Shown here: positions 56,567 to 64,000 of the stretch, one piece after another
How the letters are laid out: each line of letters opens with the position of its first letter
How positions within the stretch are numbered: position 1 is the stretch's first letter
NCBI RefSeq assembly: GCF_008000995.1
Contig: NZ_CP042828.1
Coordinates: 248,001 to 312,000 of the forward strand
Source of the DNA: Ruania zhangjianzhongii
Lineage (GTDB): Bacteria > Actinomycetota > Actinomycetes > Actinomycetales > Beutenbergiaceae
Length of the DNA stretch: 64,000 nt
Direction of reading: 5' to 3'
The notes under the pieces: generated by a model
Seen by the model: only the letters and a program-made list of their open reading frames with translations
What the model was told of the DNA's origin: nothing
Database searches by the model: none
Program-made: the position numbers and the translations under genes

Positions 56567-58723
56567 TTAATTATGGTGCGGGGCGGGCGGCCGGCGGCGC
56601 AGGGCGGAGCGGGTGAAGAACCACGCGAATCTCGCGGCGGCGTACAGCCGGCGGGCGCGGGTGAAGCCCTGCCCCCGGATCGAGGCCAGGAGCCGGACGA
56701 GGTCCCGGGTACCGATGGCGAGCATCATCCGCTCGGCGTCACCGGGCGCGGCATCGGCGGCAGAGATCTCGGTGCGCAGATGGGTGAGGCCGTACAGGAG
56801 CGCCAGCGGGTTCCGGGAGCGCACGTGCTTCTGACCGGTGAGCTGCCAGGCGCGGCCGTTCGCGTCGTCGAAGCGCAGGTCGTAGGACATTGCCTCATCC
56901 CGGCCGTCGGGGAACAGGGAGAGTGTCCCACTGAGCTCGGCCTGCGCGGTGATTCCGTCGATATCGATCAGCCCCCGCATGGCCACTGTGTGCTCGGGTT
57001 CGGACAGGAACCGATCCATGCTGGCGATCTCGGCAGTCAAGGACATGCTGGTGTGCCGGCGGGCCCGCCGAGTGGTCATCATCCGCTCGCGGAACAGCAC
57101 GCCGTTACCTTTGGTAGCCGCGTGAAGCTCGGCCGCGAACGTGAACGCGGCATCCTCGGGCACGCGGGCCGGTGTGACGGCAGACCACTCCGGCGCCCGC
57201 CAGTTCGGCTGACCGGCCTGGCGGATCAGGTTCTCGATCGAGCGTTCGGCGACGGCGAGGATCGTGGCGGAGGGGTTCACCCCACTCGCCGCGCCAAGGA
57301 CCGAGCCGTCCATCACGACGAGTCCGGGATAGCCGTGCACCTCGCCGAACTCGTCCACCACGCCGGAGTCGGCATCCATGCCGTGCCGCACCCCGCCGAG
57401 GGGGTGGACGGTGATGGTGCGGCGGAGCAGGGTCCAGGTGAGCGGCTGGGAGAGACGTGCTTTCAGCAGGCGGGCGAGGAGCGGGCCCACACGTAGCTGG
57501 GATCGGTAGAGCAGGCCCTGCCAGCGGTTCCGCCAGGACAGCATCACCTGCCCTTTCCGGTCCAGCTGCAGGGTTCCGTTGCCGGAGTCCTTCCCCATCG
57601 AGAGCACGGCGAAACTGCGGCGAGGGTCCGCCGCCCGGATCCGGCGCCGCCACCACAAGCGGGCTCGCTGCCCCGGCACGAGAGCGTCGAACAGGTGGCG
57701 GACCACCGGGGGAACCGCGCCCTCCTGCACCTGAAACCAGACCGACCCTCGCCCTTCGGGCACGTCGAGCACAGTGTTGGTGGTAATGGTCGGGCCGGTG
57801 GTCATGTCCTCCTTGCCTGGGCGGAGCTGGGCCAGGGTGAGGAAGTCGCCGTTCCCGGAGAAGCCTTGTCCGAGGTGCTGGGACAGTCCTGGAAGTGTGC
57901 GGTGCACATCGCGGGACCTGAGCAGGAGCTCGGTGGTGGCCACAGTCCCGGCAGCGAGCACGACTCGGGGCGCCGTCCATTCACGTGCCGGGGCGTCGGG
58001 ATCGGAAGGGGTCGAGACCATCACGGCGTAGCCGCCGTCACGTGGTTCGATCCGGTGCACCTCGGCATCGGTGATGGCCTGAGCACCGGCGCCCTCCGCG
58101 GCAGCCAGATAGTTGTAGTCGAGGGAGTTCTTCGCTCCGTGGTTGCAGCCGATGACGCACTCGCCGACGAACGCGCAACCGCGCTGGCGTACGCCGTGCC
58201 GGTTCGGTTGCCAGGTATCTGGATCGCCAAACGTGACGGCGAGGTTGGGCCGGATGGTCCTTTCTGGGAACCTCTGCATCAGGTCTTCGATCAGGCTGGT
58301 CCGCGGGGGAGGCGCACCGGTGCGAGGATCCTCACCTACGGGTGAGACCCCGAGCATGTGCGCGGCGAGGTCGTAGTAGGGGTCGAGGACCTCTCGCCGC
58401 TGATGGGCGGGCCAGCGCCCGTCCAGCGCATTGTCGAAGGGCCGGGCAAAGACGTTGGCGTAGACCAGGGACCCCCCTCCCCAGCCCGCGGCCTGGACAC
58501 TGGCCATGCGGTCGAGCCAGCGGATGTCGTAGAGCCCGCTGTCCTTGTGCCACAGCCAGCCGTCCTCCAGGCGCGGCTGGCGAGGAAACTCGCCGGGCAC
58601 CCAGCGCCGGCCGCGTTCGAGCACAACGACGGACAAGCCTGCCTGCGCGAGCCGGGCGGCGGCGACCGCACCGCCGAAACCGCTACCGATCACGATGGCA
58701 TCGGCGGCGAACGTCTCACTCAT
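56567..58723 (-). CDS. GMC-family (cholesterol oxidase-like) FAD oxidoreductase
   Basis: From ATG 58723 (GAAGGA five bases upstream) the protein has 718 aa. The FAD-binding start is DAIVIGSGFGGAVAAARLAQAG, followed by SVQAAGWGGGSLVYANVFARP, APRVVLAAGTVATTELLLRS and the late HPLGGVRHGMD, with GAASGVNPSATI near the FAD ring. Cysteines in RGCAFVGECVIGCN resemble those of cholesterol-oxidase-like GMC enzymes. About 170 extra residues follow the catalytic part (MTTRRARRHTSMSLTAEI onward), a beta-rich domain also seen in such relatives. The natural alcohol or sterol substrate is unknown. Confidence 0.88.
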   Translation of the reverse strand: MSETFAADAIVIGSGFGGAVAAARLAQAGLSVVVLERGRRWVPGEFPRQPRLEDGWLWHKDSGLYDIRWLDRMASVQAAGWGGGSLVYANVFARPFDNALDGRWPAHQRREVLDPYYDLAAHMLGVSPVGEDPRTGAPPPRTSLIEDLMQRFPERTIRPNLAVTFGDPDTWQPNRHGVRQRGCAFVGECVIGCNHGAKNSLDYNYLAAAEGAGAQAITDAEVHRIEPRDGGYAVMVSTPSDPDAPAREWTAPRVVLAAGTVATTELLLRSRDVHRTLPGLSQHLGQGFSGNGDFLTLAQLRPGKEDMTTGPTITTNTVLDVPEGRGSVWFQVQEGAVPPVVRHLFDALVPGQRARLWWRRRIRAADPRRSFAVLSMGKDSGNGTLQLDRKGQVMLSWRNRWQGLLYRSQLRVGPLLARLLKARLSQPLTWTLLRRTITVHPLGGVRHGMDADSGVVDEFGEVHGYPGLVVMDGSVLGAASGVNPSATILAVAERSIENLIRQAGQPNWRAPEWSAVTPARVPEDAAFTFAAELHAATKGNGVLFRERMMTTRRARRHTSMSLTAEIASMDRFLSEPEHTVAMRGLIDIDGITAQAELSGTLSLFPDGRDEAMSYDLRFDDANGRAWQLTGQKHVRSRNPLALLYGLTHLRTEISAADAAPGDAERMMLAIGTRDLVRLLASIRGQGFTRARRLYAAARFAWFFTRSALRRRPPAPHHN

Positions 58724-58807
58724 GGGGATCCTTCGGAGGGGGTGGCGTTGCTCGCGCACTGTGCGCGTCGGGCGCAGCACCTGCCAGCGTAGTCATCGAC
58801 CGTTGGC

Positions 58808-59776
58808 TCACGTCGTGACGGGCTGCCCGGTGCCCGGGCGCACCCGGGTGCGGTACCGGCTCGGGCGGATGCCGTACTCCCGGGTGAAAGCGGCACTGAA
58901 GGCGTAGGCGCTCGAGTAGCCGACCTGCCGGGCGATGGACTCGAGGGTGTCATCGCCGTCCTGCAGGAGGTCCGCCGCCAGGCACAGCCGCCAGCCCGCG
59001 AGGTAGGAGATGGGAGGCTCCCCCATCACCTCGGCGAACCGGCGGGCGAAGGTCGCCCGGGACACCTGTGCCCGGTGTGCCAGCGTCTCGACGGTCCAGT
59101 CCTGTGCGGGCTGGGCATGGAGGGCACGGAGCGCAGGACCGACCACCGGATCGCCGGCGGCTCCGTACCAGCCCGGAGCCGAGGCCTCGGGCAGGGCGAA
59201 CCAGTCCCGCAGTGCGCCGATCAGCAGGACGTCGAGGAGCCGGTCGAGCACGGCCTGCTGGCCGGGCTCGTTGTTCTCGATCTCGCTCTCGAGGAACTCC
59301 AGTGCTCGCGATCTCTGTTGCGCTCGCGGCACCACGAGCAGCGGAGGGAGGGCACTGAGCAGACGCTCAGCGATCCGACCCGAGGTCGGGAAGGATCCGG
59401 CCAGCAACGCGTGCCCGGCAACCAGGGGCGAGGCGCCATCCTCTCCGCTGCCGAGACGTTCGCCGTCGAGGAGACGTCCCGACGCGTTGTCGCGGATCCC
59501 ACTGGCCGTCAGGACGCAGAGAGGGTCGCTGCCGCCATCCGGGTCGCTGGCCAGGAGAGCACTGCCCCGCCCGGTGAGGACCGCAAGATCTCGGGAGTTG
59601 AGGTGCACCGGGTCGGCACCGTCGCGCAGGATCCACCCGTCGCCGCGGAGCATCGCCGCGACGGTGATCGTGGCGCCGGCCTCGACACAGACCGACCAAG
59701 GTGCGGTGAGGAGGTTCTGTCCGATCAGTGCGCCCGAGGCGCGAATGTTGTCGAGCACTTCGGTCAATGTGTCCAC
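58808..59776 (-). CDS. AraC-family transcriptional regulator with N-terminal cupin
   Basis: The 322-aa protein has an N-terminal cupin-type sensor region (TAPWSVCVEAGATITVAAML, DGADPVHLNSRDLAVLTG). It has two C-terminal helix-turn-helix motifs: WTVETLAHRAQVSRATFARRFAEVMG and LESIARQVGYSSAYAFSAAFTREYGIRPSRYR, quoted by parts. This cupin_6 type commonly controls a neighbouring oxidoreductase. It diverges from the quinone-oxidoreductase-like gene and lies behind the GMC gene, so either may be its target. Confidence 0.9.
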   Translation of the reverse strand: MDTLTEVLDNIRASGALIGQNLLTAPWSVCVEAGATITVAAMLRGDGWILRDGADPVHLNSRDLAVLTGRGSALLASDPDGGSDPLCVLTASGIRDNASGRLLDGERLGSGEDGASPLVAGHALLAGSFPTSGRIAERLLSALPPLLVVPRAQQRSRALEFLESEIENNEPGQQAVLDRLLDVLLIGALRDWFALPEASAPGWYGAAGDPVVGPALRALHAQPAQDWTVETLAHRAQVSRATFARRFAEVMGEPPISYLAGWRLCLAADLLQDGDDTLESIARQVGYSSAYAFSAAFTREYGIRPSRYRTRVRPGTGQPVTT

Positions 59777-59918
59777 GTCGACAGGCTAGACGATGGCGCA
59801 TCTGATCCAGTGTTCGGAGCATTCTCCGTCTCATGAATGGGGTATGGACTGGTCCGGACCGGCGGAGCTAGCCCGGCGCTCAGACCCCGCTCCGCACCCA
59901 CCACACCGGAGGTTCCCC

Positions 59919-60743
59919 TTGTCCGTCGATCACCCGCCCACCCCGCGTTCTGCCCTGTGGGTCCTTGCCCATCCTCGGCACGAATCCCTGAACGGCCACC
60001 TGTACCGCACCGGCGTCGAGACCCTAGCCCGGGACCGCGACGTGATGACCTCGGATCTCTACGCGCAGCGATTCGATCCGGTCCTTGGCGAGCGGGATCT
60101 GGGTGAACTGGTCGGCGAGCCGGGGAATCTGGCCGAGCTCGCCGGCCAGGCCTACGCCCGGGGCCAGGCGCCGCCGGACGTCCAGGCCGAACACGAGAAG
60201 CTCGCCCGCGCCGAGCTGCTCGTGCTCCAGTTCCCACTCTGGTGGTACGGGCCGCCCGCGATCCTCAAGGGATGGCTGGACCGCACCTTCACGGACAGCT
60301 TCGCCTACGACAACGAGATCGATCCGGTGCATGGTTTCCCCCGGCGGTACGGAGATGGCGGACTCACCCGCCGCAAGGCGCTGATCGTGGTCACCGTGGG
60401 CGAGGACGAGCGCACCCTGGGGCCACGCGGAGTCAGCGGGGACCTCGACTCTCTGTTGTTCCCGCTGACCCACGGTGCGCTCTGGTACGTCGGCATCGAG
60501 GCGCTGGACCTGCACATCGTGCACGACGCGGACAGCCTCGGCGCGGGCGATGTGGACCGTGAGATTCGACGCCTGCAGGAACGTCTCGCGCGAATCACCA
60601 CCGAACCGACGCGCCCCTTCCGCCGCCTACGCGACGGCGACTACCCCTCCGACCTGCGGGCGCTGCATCCAGGCCTGCTGCCGGGCTGCACCGACCTGGA
60701 CATCCACCGCGCGGCGGCTGAGGCGAGCAGGAAGTCGGCCTGA
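59919..60743 (+). CDS. NAD(P)H dehydrogenase (quinone)-like flavodoxin-fold protein
   Basis: The start is a TTG at 59919: GGAGG lies exactly six bases upstream, whereas the upstream in-frame ATG has no site and would add 42 unrelated residues. The 274-aa product shows the NQO/MdaB/KefF fold: SALWVLAHPRHESLNGHLYR, RAELLVLQFPLWWYGPPAILKGWLDRTF with its quinone-site region, and LPLTHGALWYVGIEAL-like LFPLTHGALWYVG. It probably reduces quinones or electrophiles with NAD(P)H and FMN/FAD in the cytosol. The divergent AraC gene is the likely regulator. Confidence 0.88.
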   Translation: MSVDHPPTPRSALWVLAHPRHESLNGHLYRTGVETLARDRDVMTSDLYAQRFDPVLGERDLGELVGEPGNLAELAGQAYARGQAPPDVQAEHEKLARAELLVLQFPLWWYGPPAILKGWLDRTFTDSFAYDNEIDPVHGFPRRYGDGGLTRRKALIVVTVGEDERTLGPRGVSGDLDSLLFPLTHGALWYVGIEALDLHIVHDADSLGAGDVDREIRRLQERLARITTEPTRPFRRLRDGDYPSDLRALHPGLLPGCTDLDIHRAAAEASRKSA

Positions 60744-60780
60744 GCGTCACGGCCGGCTGGATGGCTTCGCCCAGGTACTT

Positions 60781-61155
60781 CTAGTTCTCCTCGTCGAACC
60801 GATCGCGGGCTGCCTGCACTTCCGGGAGGGTGCTGGCGGTCCACTGCCAGAGCGCGTCGATGAGGTCTTGCAGGGTGCGGCCCAAGGCCGCGATGCGGTA
60901 CTCGACGGCGACCGGTCGCGTGCTGATGATGATGCGTTCGATCATGCCGTTGCGTTCCAGCCGGCGCAGGGTTGCGGTGAGCGACTTCTGCGTGATGACG
61001 GGGATCGCGCGGCGTAGTTCGTTGAACCGCTGCGGCTGTTCGCACAGCGTGTCCAAGACCTGCAACGACCACTTGTCGAGTACCTCGTCGAGCAGTCGGC
61101 GGTGTTCGGAGGTGAGCTGATGCGTCACCGGGTTGCTCGTCGCGGTTTCGTCCAT
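60781..61155 (-). CDS. HxlR-family transcriptional regulator
   Basis: The ATG at 61155 gives 124 aa. The winged-helix core is HRRLLDEVLDKWSLQVLDTL, CEQPQRFNELRRAIPVITQKSLTATLRRLERNGMIER (by parts) and VAVEYRIAALGRTLQDLIDAL. It lacks the N-terminal cysteine of redox/formaldehyde-sensing HxlR and YodB members. It faces the RidA gene across a 77-bp gap containing overlapping GGTAT palindromes, so autoregulation and control of RidA are likely. Confidence 0.9.
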   Translation of the reverse strand: MDETATSNPVTHQLTSEHRRLLDEVLDKWSLQVLDTLCEQPQRFNELRRAIPVITQKSLTATLRRLERNGMIERIIISTRPVAVEYRIAALGRTLQDLIDALWQWTASTLPEVQAARDRFDEEN

Positions 61156-61183
61156 GTCACCTAGTCTCGTTGAAGTGCCTTTT

Positions 61184-61208
61184 GGATACAAGGTATTCCT
61201 GGGATACC
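61184..61208. promoter_or_regulatory. Overlapping palindromes, probable HxlR operator
   Basis: GGATAC-AAG-GTATTCC (61184-61199) and GGTATTCC-T-GGGATACC (61192-61208) share their central half-site. A possible promoter TTGAAG-N17-GTATTC (61170-61098 region, -10 at 61193-61198) is covered by them. HxlR regulators bind such GTAT/ATAC inverted repeats. Confidence 0.55.
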
Positions 61209-61232
61209 ACATATCTCAGGAGAGGACACCTC

Positions 61233-61643
61233 ATGGCAGTCGAACTGTTCAGCCCGGACGGCATGTTCCAACCGGTCCCGTATCACCACGTCTCGGTCGC
61301 CTCGGGCACGCGCCACGTCCATGTCGCCGGACAGATCGCTCGGACCGCGGACGGCGAACCGGTCGCGACCGGCGACCTCGCTGGTCAGCTCGCGCACGCA
61401 CTGCGGAACACCGCCCGCGGGTTGGCCGGGGCAGGAGCGACGTTCGCCGACGTCGTCCGGCTGCGGATCTTCGTGACCGACTGGCAGCCCGAGAAGTACG
61501 CCGACTTCGTGGCCGGGATCGAACAGGTCGCCGAGGAGCTTGAGCTGCCGGACGCCCTGCCGCCGCTCTCGGCAATCGGTGTCGACTACCTCTTTGAGCC
61601 GGACGTGCTGGTTGAGGTTGAGGCGTACGCGGTCCTGGCCTGA
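61233..61643 (+). CDS. RidA-family (reactive intermediate deaminase-like) protein
   Basis: The ATG at 61233 follows AGGAGAGG and gives 136 aa. The YjgF/RidA chorismate-mutase-like fold shows YHHVSVASGTRHVHVAGQIA, LAHALRNTARGLAGAGATFADVVRLRIFVTD (by parts) and the end VDYLFEPDVLVEVEAYAVL. The arginine of true RidA imine deaminases, in the late P-x-R segment, is not apparent, so it belongs to another Rid subgroup with uncertain activity. HxlR control suggests induction by a reactive compound. Confidence 0.88.
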   Translation: MAVELFSPDGMFQPVPYHHVSVASGTRHVHVAGQIARTADGEPVATGDLAGQLAHALRNTARGLAGAGATFADVVRLRIFVTDWQPEKYADFVAGIEQVAEELELPDALPPLSAIGVDYLFEPDVLVEVEAYAVLA

Positions 61644-61678
61644 GGCCCGAAGGCTCGGTCAGGAACCCGGCTCTCGCG

Positions 61679-61726
61679 GACGCTCCTACCGTCGTGGAAC
61701 CGTTCAGCGAGACGCACGGCTGCCGG
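61679..61726 (+). pseudogene. Remnant of the 3' end of a nucleoside hydrolase gene
   Basis: Sixteen codons here read DAPTVVEPFSETHGCR. The C-terminus of the intact hydrolase at 55561-56505 reads DGPAVVELFLETLGCR. The DNA matches at 39 of 48 positions. No stop follows in place, and nothing upstream in frame is hydrolase-like beyond a few residues. This is the decayed tail of a second hydrolase gene whose remainder was deleted next to RidA. Confidence 0.65.
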
Positions 61727-61743
61727 CCAGAGCGAGCTACGGC

Positions 61744-62691
61744 TCATTGCAACGAGATCTCCACCTCGCTGTAGGAGAACCACGACCCATCGGAAAGGGT
61801 GATGCTGGCCGGGGTGGCGTCGGTGGGGATATCGAAGACGAGTACACCGGCGGTGGTGTTGCCCGGGTTGATATCGGTCACGAAGAAGCCCTCGTCCTCG
61901 TCCAGATACATCCACGCTCCCGAGTCGGAGGAGTGCTCGCGGCCCTCGGTGTCGATGAGGAGTTGGTCGCCGTCGTAGAAGGTGGCTTCCTCGCTGCCGG
62001 TATTGGTCACTGTGACCTCCACCAGCACGTACTGGCCCTGCGCCTCTTCGCTGAGGAAGCCGTCACCGATGGATTCCTGCCCGGTCTCCACTCCGTCGAC
62101 GACGAACTCCAGCTCGCCGGCGCGGGCGGCGTCCCCGATGCCGAAGGTGAGCTCGGGCTCCTCTGACGGCTCCTCGGTGGGTTCCGCCGAGGCATCCTCG
62201 GAGGTGTCCTCCGACGGTTGCTCGGTCGGTTCTTCCGAGGGTTCGTCCGGTGCAGCGCCGGCAGTGGGGTCGTCCGGATCCGTCGTCGACGGGGCGACAG
62301 CCGCCGGGTGGTTCGGGTCGTGGGGTCCAGCGGTTGCCGAATCGTCCTGCCCGGGATTGGCCACGATGGCGACCAGCAGCACAGCGGCGATGGTCAGGCC
62401 GGCCGAGAGGACCGGGTGTCGGGAGAACCACCCACGCCGAGGCGGCGGCACCGGTCGAGGCGCTCCGTACGGTGGACGAGTGCCCGCCCCGGGGTGTTGG
62501 AACTGACCCTGTGGGTAGTACTGACCTCCCTGTGCCTGGGGCCGGCGGTAGCCGGGGCCGGGCTGCTGGGCGTACCCGGGGTGCGGGCCGTAGGGTGCCG
62601 GCGCGCTGCCGTAGGGCGGGTAGGGGCCTGGCTGCCCGTACGGACCGGGCTGCTCCGGCGGTGTGCCGTACGGCTGGTGGTAGTCGTTCAT
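61744..62691 (-). CDS. DUF4352 protein with Pro/Tyr/Gly-rich N-terminus and one membrane helix
   Basis: The 315-aa protein starts after AGGAG. Residues 1-88 are cytosolic and rich in Pro, Gly, Tyr and Gln (PYGQPGPYPPYGSAP). A membrane helix follows (HPVLSAGLTIAAVLLVAIV). The next part is a long Glu/Pro/Ser/Thr spacer with repeats of SEEPTEQPSED type. The outer C-terminal domain (about 185-315) is DUF4352, an immunoglobulin-like fold: QGQYVLVEVTVTNTGSEEATF, PGNTTAGVLVFDIPTDATP. A tandem paralogue lies upstream. Function is unknown; surface binding or regulation is plausible. Confidence 0.88.
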   Translation of the reverse strand: MNDYHQPYGTPPEQPGPYGQPGPYPPYGSAPAPYGPHPGYAQQPGPGYRRPQAQGGQYYPQGQFQHPGAGTRPPYGAPRPVPPPRRGWFSRHPVLSAGLTIAAVLLVAIVANPGQDDSATAGPHDPNHPAAVAPSTTDPDDPTAGAAPDEPSEEPTEQPSEDTSEDASAEPTEEPSEEPELTFGIGDAARAGELEFVVDGVETGQESIGDGFLSEEAQGQYVLVEVTVTNTGSEEATFYDGDQLLIDTEGREHSSDSGAWMYLDEDEGFFVTDINPGNTTAGVLVFDIPTDATPASITLSDGSWFSYSEVEISLQ

Positions 62692-62795
62692 CGGGATCTC
62701 CTGATCGAGGCAGCGATGAGGCGGCCGGTCGGGCGGTTCAATCCCCTCCCGGCCGCCAACACCGCACAGTGCGGTAAGCGCGGAAGCGGGCCGGG

Positions 62796-63593
62796 CTACT
62801 GCAGAGTGACGCTCACTCCGCCGGAGAGCATCGAGTCGTGCAGCTCCACTGTGGCCGGCACAGCATCGGCCGGGATGTCGAAGACGAGTACGCCGGAGGC
62901 GGTGTTGCCCGGGTTGATCTCGCTGATCAGCAGGGCATCGTTATCGGCGACGTAGATACCAGCCTCGGAATCTGCGGAATGCTGGCGGCCCTCGGTGTCG
63001 AGCATGGCCTGGTCAAAGTCGGAGAAGAACTGGGGCTCATCGCCGGTGTTCGTCACATCGAGGTGGACCAGCACATACTGCCCCTGCGCTTCGGCACCGA
63101 GGTACTCATCCCCCACGGCCTCCACGCCGGTCTCGACGTCACTGACCACGAACTCGAACGTGCCATCCGGCGCTGCGTCACCGATGCCGGGCGCATTGCT
63201 GGCCGGCTCTGCGTCGGTCGGCTCAGTATCAGCCGGTGCACCAGCGAGCTCGTCGGCGGCTTCCCCACCGGTGTTCGGCGCGCTCTCCTCCTGGGCAGTG
63301 CCACCAGCAGCAGTGGTGTCATCGTCACCGCCGCCGTTGAGCGCACCGATGCCCACCACCAGCGCCACCACCGCCCCCAGCCCGGTGAGGACCTTGTGCC
63401 TGGCAAACCAGCTGCGCTTCGGCGGCTGAGGGGCAGGCGGCACCGGTGCGCCGGGCTGGGGCTGCGCGGTGTACGCACCCTGCTGGGCGTACTGACCTTG
63501 CTGGGCGTACTGGTCCGGTGTGCTGTAGCTCGGCACGGGTTCGGGCTGCGGGGACTGCGGCGGCATCTGGCCACTGGGCGGCTGGGTACTCAT
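62796..63593 (-). CDS. DUF4352 protein, tandem paralogue
   Basis: The ATG at 63593 has AGGAGG at six bases; product 265 aa. It repeats the layout of its neighbour: Pro/Gln/Tyr-rich N-terminus (YAQQGQYAQQGAY), membrane helix (KVLTGLGAVVALVVGIGAL), an acidic Ala/Glu/Thr spacer and a DUF4352 domain (QGQYVLVHLDVTNTGDEPQFF, PGNTASGVLVFDIPADAVP). The outer domains are clearly homologous while both linkers have been replaced. The two genes are 104 bases apart and probably cotranscribed. Confidence 0.88.
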   Translation of the reverse strand: MSTQPPSGQMPPQSPQPEPVPSYSTPDQYAQQGQYAQQGAYTAQPQPGAPVPPAPQPPKRSWFARHKVLTGLGAVVALVVGIGALNGGGDDDTTAAGGTAQEESAPNTGGEAADELAGAPADTEPTDAEPASNAPGIGDAAPDGTFEFVVSDVETGVEAVGDEYLGAEAQGQYVLVHLDVTNTGDEPQFFSDFDQAMLDTEGRQHSADSEAGIYVADNDALLISEINPGNTASGVLVFDIPADAVPATVELHDSMLSGGVSVTLQ

Positions 63594-63765
63594 CGGGAAC
63601 CTCCTGATCGGGACGAGCCCAGTACACGCTGTGCGCAGGGGTCGGCACATCGCCCGTTCGCCCAGACCTGGCTGGCCGATCGGAGGAGCCTGACCGGTGC
63701 CGTTCTGGCCGATCGAACGATGCCCGCACGCCGGTGTCGGCCCGTACGGTGTGGGCGTGGAGGTC

Positions 63766-64000
63766 ATGCGCGCGCCCATCCGGCGGCCGCCGATCTGGCG
63801 GACCGCGCTGCTCATGGTGCTCTGTGCCTTCGCCTCCACCTCCACCCTCGTCTTCTCCGAGCTCGGCGCCTCCGCCGAGCCGGGAGCCGGTGTCCTGGTG
63901 TTCCTGGTGGCGATGCTCGTCGTGCTCAGCCTGGGCTGGCGGCACCGGGCACCACTGGCGGTCACCCTCGTGGCCGCAGCCGTCGCCATCGTGCTCCCGA
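63766..64000 (+). CDS. N-terminal membrane part of a probable sensor histidine kinase (cut by window end)
   Basis: The visible 78 codons begin MRAPIRRPPIWRTALL; a GTG three codons upstream is an alternative start. Two to three hydrophobic helices follow, with GWRHRAPLAVTLVAAAVAIVL. The WRxRAP segment between helices is common in the N-terminal sensor domain of actinobacterial NarX/DesK-type kinases. The catalytic part would lie beyond the window, so the assignment is provisional. Confidence 0.5.
   Translation, partial: MRAPIRRPPIWRTALLMVLCAFASTSTLVFSELGASAEPGAGVLVFLVAMLVVLSLGWRHRAPLAVTLVAAAVAIVLP

Overview
This 64 kb window comes from a high-GC (roughly 70 %) actinobacterial chromosome. GTG and TTG starts, ATGA gene overlaps, an F420/FMN-type luciferase-like oxidoreductase, an IclR-controlled aromatic cluster, a very large NAD-glutamate dehydrogenase and App1, DUF2804, DUF6458 and DUF4352 proteins all fit the order Micrococcales. 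A Ruania- or Georgenia-like genus is my guess, not something the sequence proves. I see no rRNA, tRNA, CRISPR array, transposase or phage gene.

Layout. 1-1.7 kb: end of a PNPOx-like gene, 3-hydroxyisobutyryl-CoA hydrolase and a small charged protein. 1.8-5.3 kb: SAM riboswitch followed by metF-metE. 5.4-12.6 kb: RecB-nuclease/helicase, secreted HNH nuclease, ferritin-like/VIT1 iron transporter and a zinc-ribbon protein. 12.7-20.6 kb: App1 phosphatase, a two-component system fused across a ten-base homopolymer, a two-flavoenzyme fusion, DUF2804 and a CDF metal transporter. 20.7-27.1 kb: GH42 beta-galactosidase, DUF6458 and GH78 alpha-L-rhamnosidase, with low-complexity repeats in both glycosidases. 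27.2-32.7 kb: giant NAD-GDH and DoxX. 32.7-43.5 kb: one catabolic regulon. Nine genes (CoA-transferase, citryl-CoA-lyase-like, LigB, LigA and a five-gene Liv ABC importer) run leftward; an amidohydrolase and an IclR regulator run rightward from a shared control region holding two mirror-image TTGACA-N17 promoters and two CGGACA-N2-TGTCCG operators.

43.9-50.5 kb: a six-gene surface operon. It encodes a von Willebrand A/SpaA-like adhesin, three secreted proteins with SipW-type (TasA/CalY-like) signal peptides, an ER-type signal peptidase of the SipW class, and a protein with an MPETG sortase signal. It is preceded by six TCACCC(T/C)G direct repeats about 11 bp apart and closed by a 36-bp perfect palindrome. 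This is the best candidate here for a poorly described system, an actinobacterial TasA-like fibre with an adhesin. 50.6-55.4 kb: non-phosphorylative L-fucose (or similar 6-deoxysugar) catabolism with a divergent FadR-type regulator. 55.5-64 kb: nucleoside hydrolase, GMC oxidoreductase, AraC regulator, NAD(P)H-quinone-type oxidoreductase, HxlR regulator with RidA, a remnant of a second nucleoside hydrolase gene, two DUF4352 lipoprotein-like paralogues and the start of a probable sensor kinase.

Intergenic DNA carries several dispersed elements: an 82-83 bp nested palindrome present twice with a third relative, a 21-bp LacI-operator-like motif present three times, and C-rich, G-poor 3' tails after several genes.
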